Shown: one piece after another, positions 8,608-17,062 of the stretch
How positions within the stretch are numbered: position 1 is the stretch's first letter
Layout of the letters: every line of letters begins with the position of its first letter
NCBI GenBank assembly: GCA_017542425.1
Contig: JAFXXH010000073.1
Location: 1 to 64,000 of the forward strand
From: Oscillospiraceae bacterium
Lineage (GTDB): Bacteria; Bacillota; Clostridia; Oscillospirales; Oscillospiraceae
Direction of reading: 5' to 3'
DNA length: 64,000 bases
The notes under the pieces: model-generated
What the model was told of the DNA's origin: nothing
Databases searched by the model: none
The model's input: the letters and a program-made list of their open reading frames with translations, nothing else
Made by a program: the position numbers and the translations under genes

Positions 8608-9297
8608 ATGGTACACCTCAGCGACGTTTCCATGACCTACAAGGCGGGGACCCATGCCGCCGACCACCTGAGCATGGACATACGGGACGGGGAGTTCGTC
8701 TTTCTGGTGGGGCAGTCCGGCAGCGGCAAGACCACCATCATTAAGCTCCTCACCGGCGAGGTGCGCGCCGACGAGGGGGAGATCGAGGTCAACGGCTTCG
8801 ACCTGCGCACCATCAAGCGGCGGAACCTGCCCGCCCTGCGGCGGACCCTGGGGGTCATCTTCCAGGACTTCCGCCTGATCAGCAACAAGACCGTCTATGA
8901 AAACGTGGCCTTTGCCATGCACGTCATCGGCGCCTCCCGGCAGGAGATCCGGGAGCGGGTGCCCTATGTGCTGAAGCTGGTGGGCCTGGAGGGGCGCGAG
9001 AAGCGTCTGCCCCAGGAGCTCTCCGGCGGCGAACAGCAGCGCGTCGCCATCGCCCGGGCGCTGGTGAACTCCCCCAGCCTCATCATCGCGGACGAGCCCA
9101 CCGGAAACCTGGACCCGGCCCGCAGCCTGGAACTGATGCTGCTGCTGCACAAGATCAACGAACTGGGCACCACCGTGCTGGTGGTCACCCACGAAAAAGA
9201 GCTGGTCAACGCCTTCTCCAAGCGGGTCATCACCCTGGAGGAAGGCCGCGTGGTCAGCGACGGAACGGGCGGGTATTACGGACATGAAGCTGACTAA
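8608..9297 (+). CDS. ftsE: Cell division ATP-binding protein FtsE
   Basis: ABC-type ATPase that works with FtsX at the membrane to switch on peptidoglycan hydrolases at the division site. Walker A GQSGSGKT is at residues 35-42, the signature is LSGGEQQR, and Walker B with the FtsE/MacB-type tail is IIADEPTGNLDP. The D-loop and the switch His (VTHEKEL) are present. Length (229 residues) is normal for the family. It overlaps ftsX by 14 nt, and the hydrolase they should control follows two genes on. Confidence 0.96.
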   Translation: MVHLSDVSMTYKAGTHAADHLSMDIRDGEFVFLVGQSGSGKTTIIKLLTGEVRADEGEIEVNGFDLRTIKRRNLPALRRTLGVIFQDFRLISNKTVYENVAFAMHVIGASRQEIRERVPYVLKLVGLEGREKRLPQELSGGEQQRVAIARALVNSPSLIIADEPTGNLDPARSLELMLLLHKINELGTTVLVVTHEKELVNAFSKRVITLEEGRVVSDGTGGYYGHEAD

Positions 9298-10171
9298 AAT
9301 CTTCTATCTCATCAAAGAGGGCGTCAAAAGCATCTTCACCCACGGGTTCATGTCCTTCGCCTGCGTGCTGGTCATCGTAGCCTGCCTGCTCATCATGGGT
9401 AACTTCGCCCTGCTGTCCCTGAACATCGACCACAACATCGAGCAGCTGGAGAACCAGAACGAGATCCTGGCCTTTGTGGACGAATCTCTCAGCATGGACG
9501 ACGCCAAAGCCATCGGCCCCCGGCTGCGGACCCTGGACAACGTGCTGGACGTGCAGTTCGTCACCCGGGAGGAGGCCATGGAGAGCTTCGTCTCCAAGTA
9601 CGATGACGAGGAGATGTTCTCCGACCTGACCCCCAGCACCTTCCGCAACCGCTATCTGGTCTTCCTGGAGGACCTGAGCCGCATGGAGACCACCCGGAAC
9701 GACATCGAGCAGGTGGAGGGCATCGCCGAGGTCAGCGCCTCTTTGGAGGTCAGCCGGGGCTTCATCCTGGTGCGCAACGTGGTCACCATCGTCTCCGTGG
9801 CGCTGATTCTGATCCTGTTTGTCATCTCCATCTTCATCATGCAGAACACCATCAAGCTGGCCACCTTCTCCCGCCGGGAGGAGATCGCCATTATGAAGAT
9901 GGTGGGCGCGGGCAACGCCTTCATCCGCTGGCCCTTCATCATCCAGGGCCTGGTGCTGGGAATGCTGGGCGGCGTCATCGCTTTCCTGCTGCAAATGGGC
10001 ATCTATGAGGTGCTGACCCGCCGCATTGCCGAAAGCTCCCTGGCCATGATGGTGGAGGTGCTGCCCTTCAGCAGCCTGATGGGCCCGCTGCTGGCGGTGT
10101 TCCTGGGGCTGGGTCTGCTGGTGGGCACCTTCGGGAGCAGCATCGCCATCCGCAACTATCTGAAAGTCTGA
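9284..10171 (+). CDS. ftsX: Cell division protein FtsX
   Basis: The 295-residue permease-like partner of FtsE. The N-terminal cytoplasmic tail and first membrane segment (FMSFACVLVIVACLLIMGNFALL) are followed by the large extracytoplasmic loop (about residues 45-160) that binds the hydrolase coiled coil. Three further membrane segments form the FtsX/MacB permease domain (VVTIVSVALILILFVISIFIM; WPFIIQGLVLGMLGGVIAFLL; MGPLLAVFLGLGLLVGTF). The motif REEIAIMKMVGAGNAFIRWPF between segments 2 and 3 is characteristic of FtsX. Translation is coupled to ftsE by the overlap. Confidence 0.95.
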   Translation: MKLTKIFYLIKEGVKSIFTHGFMSFACVLVIVACLLIMGNFALLSLNIDHNIEQLENQNEILAFVDESLSMDDAKAIGPRLRTLDNVLDVQFVTREEAMESFVSKYDDEEMFSDLTPSTFRNRYLVFLEDLSRMETTRNDIEQVEGIAEVSASLEVSRGFILVRNVVTIVSVALILILFVISIFIMQNTIKLATFSRREEIAIMKMVGAGNAFIRWPFIIQGLVLGMLGGVIAFLLQMGIYEVLTRRIAESSLAMMVEVLPFSSLMGPLLAVFLGLGLLVGTFGSSIAIRNYLKV

Positions 10172-10200
10172 ATCCCCCTGCGGGGAAGGAGGTCCGGTCT

Positions 10201-11598
10201 ATGTCGAAACGAATGATCCGAATGATTTGCATCCTGCTGGCCGCGCTGATGGTCGGCGGTCTGTTGGCTGCGGCGCTGACCACCCAGGCCCACGCCGTGA
10301 CCCAGGCGGAGATCGACCGGCTCCAGGCCCAGCGCAGCGTCATCCAGTCCCAGAAGCGGGACGTGCAGGAGCAGATCCAGATGCTCCGCAGCGAAAAGGC
10401 CGGGGCTTTGGAGCGGAAAGAGGCCCTGGACGAGGAAAACGAGCTGAACTGGCAGGAGATCCAGCTGATCGACCAGCAGATCACGCTTTATGACGAGATG
10501 ATCGAGGAAAAGGGCGTGGACGTGGACGAGGCCAGGGACGCGGAGGAGCGCCAGTATGAGCGCTATCTGGCCCGGGTCCGCACCATGGAGGAGACCAACG
10601 CCCTGACCTATCTCTCCGTGCTGCTGAAAGCCAACAGCCTGACGGACTTCCTGGGCCGCCTGAACGACATCATGGACATCGTGCGCACCGACCAGAACGT
10701 GAAGGCCGAGTACATCGCCGCCCGGGAGCACCTGGAGGCGGTGAAGGCCGAGTACGAGCAGGTGCAGGAGCAGCAGAAGGAAAAGCGAGAGGAGCTGCAG
10801 GAGCAGCGGGACGAGCTGACCGAAAAGCTGGAGTACGCCCAGCTGGTCATCAACCAGCTGGAGGACGACCTGTCCAACTATGAGGCCGCCTTCAACGCCA
10901 AGGCTGCGGAAGAAGTGGCCATCCAGAACCAGATCGACGCCAAGGTGGAGGAACTGCGGCGGCAGCAGGAGGCCGAGGAGCGGGCCAGACAGGCCTATCT
11001 GGAGGCCCAGCGCCGCGCCCAGGCGGCTGCCAACCAGGGCAGCAGCGGCGGAACCAGCACCGGCGGCGGCACCGGCAGCGGCGGCGGCACGACCACCGGC
11101 GGCGGCACGACCGGCGGCACCACCACAGGCGGCGGCACCACCACCGGCGGCGGGACCAGCAGCGGCGGCAGCTACGGCTATTTCACCTGGCCGGTGCCCG
11201 CCAGCAGCTACATCACCTCCCGCTTCGGCTACCGCATCCACCCGATCCTTGGCACCTCGAAGTACCACGCGGGCGTGGACATCGCCGCCAGCTACGGCAC
11301 CGCCATCAACGCGGCGGCGGGCGGCACGGTGCAGGTTTCCACCTACAACAGCTCCTACGGCAACTACTGCGTGATCTATCACTCCAACGGCACCACCACC
11401 CTCTACGCCCACATGAATTCCCGCCCCATCGTCTCCGTGGGCCAGACGGTCTACGCGGGCCAGCAGATCGGCTATGTGGGCTCCACAGGCCTGTCCAACG
11501 GCCCACACTGCCACTTTGAAGTCCGCGTCAACGGCGCAAACGTAAACCCCCTCAGCTATTTCAGCGGCATGGGCTTCACCTTCTCCCCCAGCGCCTGA
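10201..11598 (+). CDS. PcsB/EnvC-like murein hydrolase: coiled coil plus M23 peptidase
   Basis: A 465-residue secreted protein. It has a signal peptide (residues 1-30, ending AHA), a long charged coiled coil (about 31-280), a low-complexity Gly/Thr/Ser linker (about 281-325, GGGTTTGG repeats) and a C-terminal M23/LytM endopeptidase domain. The domain keeps the zinc ligands HAGVD and HCHFE and the catalytic His of LYAHM. The coiled coil is the part that FtsX engages in homologues, so this is the probable FtsEX-activated division hydrolase. It follows ftsX by 29 nt with AAGGAGG upstream. An intact LytM site suggests it cuts murein itself, unlike E. coli EnvC. Confidence 0.92.
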   Translation: MSKRMIRMICILLAALMVGGLLAAALTTQAHAVTQAEIDRLQAQRSVIQSQKRDVQEQIQMLRSEKAGALERKEALDEENELNWQEIQLIDQQITLYDEMIEEKGVDVDEARDAEERQYERYLARVRTMEETNALTYLSVLLKANSLTDFLGRLNDIMDIVRTDQNVKAEYIAAREHLEAVKAEYEQVQEQQKEKREELQEQRDELTEKLEYAQLVINQLEDDLSNYEAAFNAKAAEEVAIQNQIDAKVEELRRQQEAEERARQAYLEAQRRAQAAANQGSSGGTSTGGGTGSGGGTTTGGGTTGGTTTGGGTTTGGGTSSGGSYGYFTWPVPASSYITSRFGYRIHPILGTSKYHAGVDIAASYGTAINAAAGGTVQVSTYNSSYGNYCVIYHSNGTTTLYAHMNSRPIVSVGQTVYAGQQIGYVGSTGLSNGPHCHFEVRVNGANVNPLSYFSGMGFTFSPSA

Positions 11599-11651
11599 GG
11601 ACGGAAAAAGACAACAATACAGCCCCGTCTCCGACGGAAGCGCAAATCAGC

Positions 11652-11683
11652 GCGCGCTGCAAAGCCAAAGCTTCGCAGCGCGC
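11652..11683 (+). terminator. Hairpin downstream of the M23 hydrolase gene
   Basis: A 14-bp stem with one mismatch (arms 11652-11665 and 11670-11683) and a 4-nt loop, followed by CTTTGCTTCC. The T run is weak, so termination is probable but not certain. Confidence 0.5.
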
Positions 11684-11697
11684 CTTTGCTTCCTCCA

Positions 11698-11938
11698 GTA
11701 GGGGCCGGCGTCCCCGACGGCGCCGCAGCAACACCCCGGTTTTCACAAAACGTCGGGCGAATTTGCAAACACCTCCCTGTAGGGAACGCCGTCCCCGGCG
11801 TTCCGCGCAGCAACACCCCGGTTTTTGCCAAACCTCCGGCGAATCTGCACCCGCCCCCCGTAGGGAACGCCGACCCCGGCGTTCCGCGCAGCAACACCCC
11901 GGTTTTCGCAAAACGTCGGGCGAATCCGCAGCCGCCCC
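11698..11938 (+). repeat. Three tandem copies of an 81-bp palindromic repeat
   Basis: Copies start with GTAGGG at 11698, 11779 and 11860, exactly 81 bp apart. Each has a GC-rich palindrome (AACGCCG-TCCCC-GGCGTT type), then GCAGCAACACCCCGGTTTT, then a CAAAC(G/C)TC(G/C)GGCGAAT block. The palindromic part varies while the flanking block is conserved. Related single copies are at 41678 and 58755, and diverged ones near 1156 and 12145. No coding frame is supported. Confidence 0.9.
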
Positions 11939-11939
11939 T

Positions 11940-12134
11940 TCCTTCCCCCAGCGGGGGAAGGTGGCATCCGCCGATCCCGCGCGAGGCGGATGACGGAAGA
12001 GGGAGAACGTGACCGCTTGCAAGCGGCAAAATCACCCGCTTTTCTTACGGCTGCCTGTCATTTCTACGGCGCGGTCCCGTCACGTTCTCCCTCTCCCGCC
12101 GCTGCGCGGCACCCTCCCCCGCTGGGGGAGGGAA
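11940..12134. repeat. MITE-like large inverted repeat
   Basis: The left arm (about 11940-12010) contains CTTCCCCCAGCGGGGGAAG and ends GAGGGAGAACGTGAC. The right arm (about 12076-12134) begins GTCACGTTCTCCCTC and ends CCTCCCCCGCTGGGGGAGG. The arms are inverted, imperfect copies around a spacer of about 65 bp. No transposase is present, so this is a non-autonomous palindromic element or remnant of the kind common in intestinal clostridia. Confidence 0.7.
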
Positions 12135-12144
12135 TGGGTGAGGG

Positions 12145-12215
12145 CATCTGTGGATTCGCCGGGCGCTTTTCCATGCCGCGGCTGCTGCGCGGAAAAGGCC
12201 AAGCCCGGCATTCCC
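12145..12215 (-). repeat. Degenerate copy of the 81-bp repeat family, inverted
   Basis: Read on the minus strand this stretch carries CCGCGCAGCAGCC and then CCGGCGAATCCACAG in the same order as the tandem copies at 11698, but with many changes and indels. Confidence 0.45.
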
Positions 12216-12242
12216 AAGCCTTACTCCTGCCCAAACAAAACG

Positions 12243-12287
12243 AATCCCCCTGCCCAAAGCGCGCTCCGCGCCTTGGGCAGGGGGATT
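12243..12287 (-). terminator. Intrinsic terminator of the flippase/glycosyltransferase gene
   Basis: A 15-bp perfect outer stem (arms 12243-12257 and 12273-12287) with an inner GCGCG/CGCGC stem. On the minus strand it is followed by CGTTTTGTTT. It lies just past the stop codon of the minus-strand gene. Confidence 0.85.
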
Positions 12288-12309
12288 GCCAATGATTCGT
12301 TTGTCCGCT

Positions 12310-14607
12310 TCACCGCCGTGCGGCCGGTACCAGCTCGCTCCGGTATGCCTCCGTCACGCGCTGTACCACGTCGTCCCAGCTGACGGGCAGGGTCTCCTTC
12401 GCCCGCTGCCCCACCTGTGCCCGCTCCGGGTCGTCCAAAATCTGCTGTACCCGGCCTGTCATGCGCGCTACGTTCTCCGGGGCGGTGTAGCCGTTCTCGC
12501 CCTCCCGGATGGGGGCGGCGGCGGGGCTGTCGGTCACCAGCAGGGCGGGCAGGCCCGCCAGGGCCGCCTCCCGCAGCGCCGGGGGGGAACTGTCGGCGGT
12601 GGAGGGGAAGAAGAACAGGTCGCTGAGCAGGTAGAGGCCGAAGCGCAGCTCCCGGCTGCTCACCTCGCCGGGGAAGCGGATGCGCTCCCCCAGGCCCAGC
12701 TTCTCGGCGTACTTCTGGATGTCGGCGCTGTTGTAGCCGCTGCCCACCACCACGGTCAGGCAGTCGTCCCGCAGGTCCATCAGATAGCGGCTCACGTCCA
12801 GCACCATGCGCAGATTCTTCTGCCAGAGCAGCGGCCCCACATAGAGCAGGACGCGCTTGCCCTCCGGGATGCGGAAGGTCTCTCTGGCCAGGCGTTTCAG
12901 TTCCTCCGGGGCGATGACCGGGGCGGCCTCCGCGCCGTTTTCCATCATGCGGATCTCGCCGTGGTAGCCGTGGACCCGCAGGGACTCCGCCGCCGCCTCG
13001 CTGCTGGCCCAGACCCGGTCGGCCTTGGAGTAGAAGTCCACCACCCGGTTGGCCGTGGCGTTGGCCAGGAAGCGGCTGTGGCTCTGGCGCAGCGCGTCGT
13101 CAAAATAGTCCCGATGGGCGCTGGCCACCACGGGAATCCGCAGCTTGCGCCCCAGCTGATAGGCGATGTCGCCCTGGGCGAAGGGGGTGTGGGCGTGGAG
13201 CAGGTCGAAGTGCTGGTGGCGGAAATAGCGGGTGATCCAGCCCCGGACGAAGGGCACGGGCAGGACGCTCTTGAACAAAGGGAAGCGGACGGCGGGGGTC
13301 CGCAGCACCGGATAGCCGAAGCGGTCGTCGCTGGGCCCATCCTGCCGGGGGCAGACCACGCAGACCTCGTGTCCGGCGGCGGTCAGTTCACGGGCGTAGG
13401 CCCCCACGGCCTGGGCCACCGGGTCGGCGGAGGGCAGGAAGCGGTCGGTGAACAGGGCGATGCGCAGCCGTCCCTCCGCCGGGACCGCCTGTTTGGATTT
13501 GGGCGGCTTGGCGGAGGCGCTGCGGGCCACCACGATGATGCCCAGAATCAGCCAGAGGTAATAGACGATGAAGCGCCAGGCGATCATGGACCAGAAGAGG
13601 AAGCCCCCCTCCAGGGAGGAGAACACGGCGTAGAAGCTGCCCTCCGCCGCCCCGGCGTTGCCCGGGGTGGGGATCAGGGTGATGGCCGCGTAGATGTAGA
13701 CCACCAGGGAGAACACGGTCCACCAGTCGTTGCTGCCCCCGAAGGCCAGGAGCATGAAGAAGGGCACCGAGAGGATCGCCGCCTGGTACAGCACGGAGAA
13801 CAGCAGCAGCTTCAGGAAGAAGTGGGGCCGCTTGTTCATCACCTTGAGGCTGACCACATACTCGTCCAGGGAGTTCAGCAGACTGTTGGCGGTCATCGAA
13901 GCGTCTTTGAGGATGCCGATCTGGCCCAGGAAGCCGGTGACCTTGGCCACCAGGGCCCGGACGCCGCTGGGGAAGAAGGCGAAGAAGATGATGCCCAGGG
14001 GCAGGGCCGCGTACATCAAAAGCCCCAGATAGGCGGTGTAGCGAATGGCGGGGGCGATGCTGATGACGCTGCGGTTGGCCACGAACACCACGGCGGCGAT
14101 GAGGACGAAGGCGAACTGGAGCATCATGAAGCCCGCCACCGGAATGGCGGCGCTGTTCCCGGCGGAGAGGCCCTTGCGCCGGAGATAGAGGATCTGGAAG
14201 GGCTGGCCGCCCGCGCCGAAGGGGGTCACGTTGTCGTAGTACTTGCCCAGCACCGCGCACTCAAAGGCGCTCCGCCGGTCGTCCCGCCCCTCTGTGGCCA
14301 GGATCATCCGGCGGTACTTGACGTACTCCATGTACACCGCCAGCACGAAGCAGAGAACGCCCAGGCCGACGTAGACCCAGCGCACGTCCGAAAGGGAGAT
14401 CATGCGCACGTTCTCCGCGTCGCCCAGGAACTCCCGGCCCGCGATGTAGCCCACAATGCCGATGTTGATGAGCAGCGTCAGCAGCAGCGTCAGGCGGTTG
14501 CGCTTTTTTTCCGGCTTCTGCTCCGGCTCCGCCTCCACGGGGAAGGGGACGATGTTTTCAGCCTCAGGGGGGGATTCCGGCCTGGGCTGCAAGTTGTTCT
14601 GTTTCAA
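12310..14607 (-). CDS. Fusion: LPG-synthase-TM/flippase-like membrane domain plus GT4 glycosyltransferase
   Basis: A 765-residue two-domain protein. Residues ~1-45 are a charged cytoplasmic tail. About 45-380 form a UPF0104/LPG_synthase_TM (flippase-like) domain with multiple membrane segments and the family motifs TPFGAGGQPFQI and TPGNAGAAEGSF. The C-terminal ~370 residues are a GT-B, GT4-type glycosyltransferase (RIALFTDRFLPSADPVAQAV ... LLYVGPLLWQKNL ... SSPPALREAALAGLPALL). This suggests synthesis or export of a glycolipid or lipoteichoic-acid anchor; the substrate is unknown. The start is uncertain: I prefer the TTG at 14607 (AGGAG 9 nt upstream). An in-frame ATG at 14727 would be almost leaderless relative to the promoter and adds an Arg/Gly/Pro-rich, non-conserved-looking stretch. 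Confidence 0.88.
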   Translation of the reverse strand: MKQNNLQPRPESPPEAENIVPFPVEAEPEQKPEKKRNRLTLLLTLLINIGIVGYIAGREFLGDAENVRMISLSDVRWVYVGLGVLCFVLAVYMEYVKYRRMILATEGRDDRRSAFECAVLGKYYDNVTPFGAGGQPFQILYLRRKGLSAGNSAAIPVAGFMMLQFAFVLIAAVVFVANRSVISIAPAIRYTAYLGLLMYAALPLGIIFFAFFPSGVRALVAKVTGFLGQIGILKDASMTANSLLNSLDEYVVSLKVMNKRPHFFLKLLLFSVLYQAAILSVPFFMLLAFGGSNDWWTVFSLVVYIYAAITLIPTPGNAGAAEGSFYAVFSSLEGGFLFWSMIAWRFIVYYLWLILGIIVVARSASAKPPKSKQAVPAEGRLRIALFTDRFLPSADPVAQAVGAYARELTAAGHEVCVVCPRQDGPSDDRFGYPVLRTPAVRFPLFKSVLPVPFVRGWITRYFRHQHFDLLHAHTPFAQGDIAYQLGRKLRIPVVASAHRDYFDDALRQSHSRFLANATANRVVDFYSKADRVWASSEAAAESLRVHGYHGEIRMMENGAEAAPVIAPEELKRLARETFRIPEGKRVLLYVGPLLWQKNLRMVLDVSRYLMDLRDDCLTVVVGSGYNSADIQKYAEKLGLGERIRFPGEVSSRELRFGLYLLSDLFFFPSTADSSPPALREAALAGLPALLVTDSPAAAPIREGENGYTAPENVARMTGRVQQILDDPERAQVGQRAKETLPVSWDDVVQRVTEAYRSELVPAARR

Positions 14608-14740
14608 AATGGCACGCTCCTGTCTGCGGGCGGTGGGCCCGGAGATGCAAACACCCCCGGCCCGATGGCGGCGGGGCGGCGCTGCGCGGCCAGCCCCGGT
14701 TGGCTCAAGCAAATCTGCGGTTTCCATAAAACCTTCTATT

Positions 14741-14768
14741 ATTATATTCATCCCACCCCCGTTGTCAA
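14741..14768 (-). promoter_or_regulatory. Promoter of the flippase/glycosyltransferase gene
   Basis: On the minus strand TTGACA (14763-14768) and TATAAT (14741-14746) are separated by 16 bp. Expected transcription start is near 14734, which argues against any translation start upstream of that point. Confidence 0.8.
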
Positions 14769-14934
14769 GTCCGAGCGGGGAGAGCGCGCCGTTCCAAATC
14801 CCGGCGCACAGCGCCGCCGCTTTGGCTTCCTTGCCAAGGGGCGAAGTCAAATCGCGTCCCCCGCAAGCGATTAGACTGAGGGTATCCTCCGTCTTTGCAC
14901 CCCCAAAATCCCCCAAAAGCTGTGCATTCTGCAC

Positions 14935-14963
14935 TTGCAATTCCTGGAAAACGGTGGTATAAT
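14935..14963 (+). promoter_or_regulatory. Aquaporin promoter
   Basis: TTGCAA (14935-14940) and TATAAT (14958-14963) are 17 bp apart, about 30 bp before the start codon. A ribosome site AAGGAGG lies between. Confidence 0.85.
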
Positions 14964-14994
14964 TTGGAGTATCTCATAAAGGAGGGAACGTACT

Positions 14995-15684
14995 ATGAGA
15001 AAATTCCTTGCCGAATGCATCGGCACCGCCACCCTGGTGATTCTGGGCTGCGGCACCGCCATGCTGGTGGGCTGCGACGCGGCCTCCGGCAGCGGCTATC
15101 TTCTCACCGCTCTGGCCTTCGGCCTCACCATCGTCGCCATGGCCTACTCCATCGGCAACGTCTCCGGCTGCCACATCAACCCGGCGGTGAGCCTGGGCGT
15201 GCTGCTGTCCGGCGGCATGAAGGTCGGGGAGTTCTGCGGCTATGTGCTCAGCCAGATCGTCGGCGCCCTGGCCGGCGCGGGCGTCCTGGCCCTGATCTTC
15301 AACCTGGGCGGCGTGACCGATCAGACCGGCGGGTTCGGTTCCAACGGCCTGGCCGGCGTGGGCGGCAATGCCGTGGCCGGTCTGGTGGTGGAGATCGTCC
15401 TGACCTTCATCTTCGTCATCGCCATCCTGGGCGTGACCAGCAAAAAGGCCGGACACGGCTCCTTCGGCGGTCTGGTGATCGGCCTGACCCTGGTGGTGGT
15501 TCATATCCTGGGCATCGGCCTGACCGGCACCAGTGTCAACCCCGCCCGCTCCATCGGTCCGGCTCTGGTGGCCATGTTCACCGGCAACGCCGCCCCCTTG
15601 GGCGAGCTCTGGGTCTTCATCGTCGGCCCCCTGGTGGGCGCGGCCCTGGCCGCCCTGGTCTACAAGGTCCTGGAGAAGAAATAA
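14995..15684 (+). CDS. aqpZ: Aquaporin, water-selective AqpZ type (MIP family)
   Basis: A 229-residue channel with six membrane segments and two half-helices. The NPA boxes are at 62-64 (HINPAVS) and 182-184 (SVNPARS). The selectivity filter can be read by position: Phe42, His170, Thr179 and Arg185, matching E. coli AqpZ Phe43/His174/Thr183/Arg189, so water rather than glycerol is the predicted substrate. It is monocistronic, with its own promoter upstream and terminator downstream. The role is osmotic water movement across the cytoplasmic membrane. Confidence 0.95.
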   Translation: MRKFLAECIGTATLVILGCGTAMLVGCDAASGSGYLLTALAFGLTIVAMAYSIGNVSGCHINPAVSLGVLLSGGMKVGEFCGYVLSQIVGALAGAGVLALIFNLGGVTDQTGGFGSNGLAGVGGNAVAGLVVEIVLTFIFVIAILGVTSKKAGHGSFGGLVIGLTLVVVHILGIGLTGTSVNPARSIGPALVAMFTGNAAPLGELWVFIVGPLVGAALAALVYKVLEKK

Positions 15685-15707
15685 GCCCCCCGCAAACACC
15701 CCCGACA

Positions 15708-15745
15708 AGGCTCCGCCGCTCCCCTTCGGACGGCGGAGCCTTTCC
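15708..15745 (+). terminator. Intrinsic terminator after the aquaporin gene
   Basis: An 11-bp perfect stem (arms 15708-15718 and 15731-15741) with a 12-nt loop and a short TTT tail. Confidence 0.75.
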
Positions 15746-15774
15746 GCGCCCTTTGCGTCCGCCGGGACTGGAAG

Positions 15775-17037
15775 GGCGCGGTTTTTTGCCCGGCAGAGCG
15801 GCTTTGCCGCCACCAGCGACGCGGCCCGGTCCTGGTACAATCCGGCCATGTTCGAGGCGCACCCGGACATCGCGGGCACCACCGTCACCTTTGCCAACAT
15901 CATTCTGGACGACAACTTCCTCCATGAGGGCACAGACTTCTCGGACCAGCCGACGGCGCCTGCGGACACTTCCGCCAATCTGACCAGGGTCCAGGACGGC
16001 ATCGTCTCCCTGTACAATGATCCCGCCAATACATATCTGTGTACTCTGATTCTGGAGGACGGCTGCACGCTGCAGAACTTCGGCGGCATGAACGGCGTCA
16101 ACATCGAGGGCCACAGCGAGCTGATCATGAAAGACGGCAGCCTGATCACCAACGGAGGCACCGCCACCAGCGGCAGCGCGTCCGGCGTCTATCCGCTGAG
16201 CGGCGGCAAACTGACCATGGAGCCGGGCTCCCGCATCACCGGGATCAGCGGTTCCAATGCGGTTTTTGCCAACGTCGGCACGGCGTACATCAACGGCGAG
16301 ATCGACAACTGCTCCGGCACGAGTCCGCTCCGGGCGACCCATGCCACGTTCGAGATTGGCCCCGAAGGCAATGTCCACGACATCACCGGAAATACCGCTG
16401 CCTACTATGATATGGGCGCTTCCACCATCACCGTGCGGGGCAAGCTGACCGACTGCTCCGGCGTGGGTCTCTACCCCTCCTGCAACAGCGGGATCAGCAC
16501 GGTCTATGTGGAGGACAGCGCGGAGATCGCCCGCTGCGGCGGATACCAGGCTGGCCGCGCAGGTCACCGCGATCAATTCCTACAGCACGGTGCTGGCCAC
16601 CTGGTTTGCCCAGGTCCCGGAGAAGGCGCTGCACCTGACCGTGGCGGACCTGGCCGCGCAGACCGATCCCGTCTACGTCATCAGCTATCCCGTGGACGCC
16701 GCCGGCGCGATCGCCGACGACAGCGAGCCCGTCATCTACGCGGTGACGCAGGACACGACGGACGCCCGCAATCCCATCGACGTGCTGGCCTCCGCCGGCA
16801 GCGCCAACGGCAGAGCCTACGCCCTGTTTACCAGCCCCGATCCCATGTTCGCCGTCTCCTATGAGTCCCACGGCGGCTCTCTTGTGCCCCCCGAGGCCGT
16901 GCCGGAGAACGGCAAGGCCACAGAGCCCCCACGGGCCTGACGCTGCACTTCGACATGGTCGTCATCCTGGCGCTGGCGTGCTGGCGCTGGTGGGAGGCTT
17001 CTTCCTGAACCGCAAGCTGCGCAGCATCCGCAAGTAA
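15775..17037 (+). pseudogene. Decayed beta-helix surface protein with C-terminal membrane anchor
   Basis: Three reading frames must be joined to read one protein. The first part (to about 16545) has repeats of the right-handed beta-helix type (CTLQNFGGMNGVNIEGHSELIMKDGSLITNGGT; SGGKLTMEPGSRITGISGSN; STITVRGKLTDCSG). The second (about 16545-16935) continues QVTAINSYSTVLATWF to VSYESHGGSLVPPEAVPENG. One extra base in a C run near 16925 and another indel near 16977 separate it from an anchor (MVVILALA...VLALVGGFF) and a basic tail ending at 17037. No start codon or 5' end is visible. It lies just upstream of a sortase operon, so it is probably a former sortase substrate. Sequencing errors could mimic some frameshifts. 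Confidence 0.7.
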
Positions 17038-17062
17038 GCGCGGAGCGGAAGGGAGGCCAGGC

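Noticed and set aside
11698-11938. Three regular repeats as a CRISPR array
   Set aside because: The whole 81-bp unit repeats with no unique spacer, the variable part is an internal palindrome, and no cas gene is present.
16500-16980. Programmed frameshifts in the beta-helix surface protein
   Set aside because: At least three indels at unrelated places, no slippery site with a downstream structure at each, and no start codon. Decay or sequence error is simpler.
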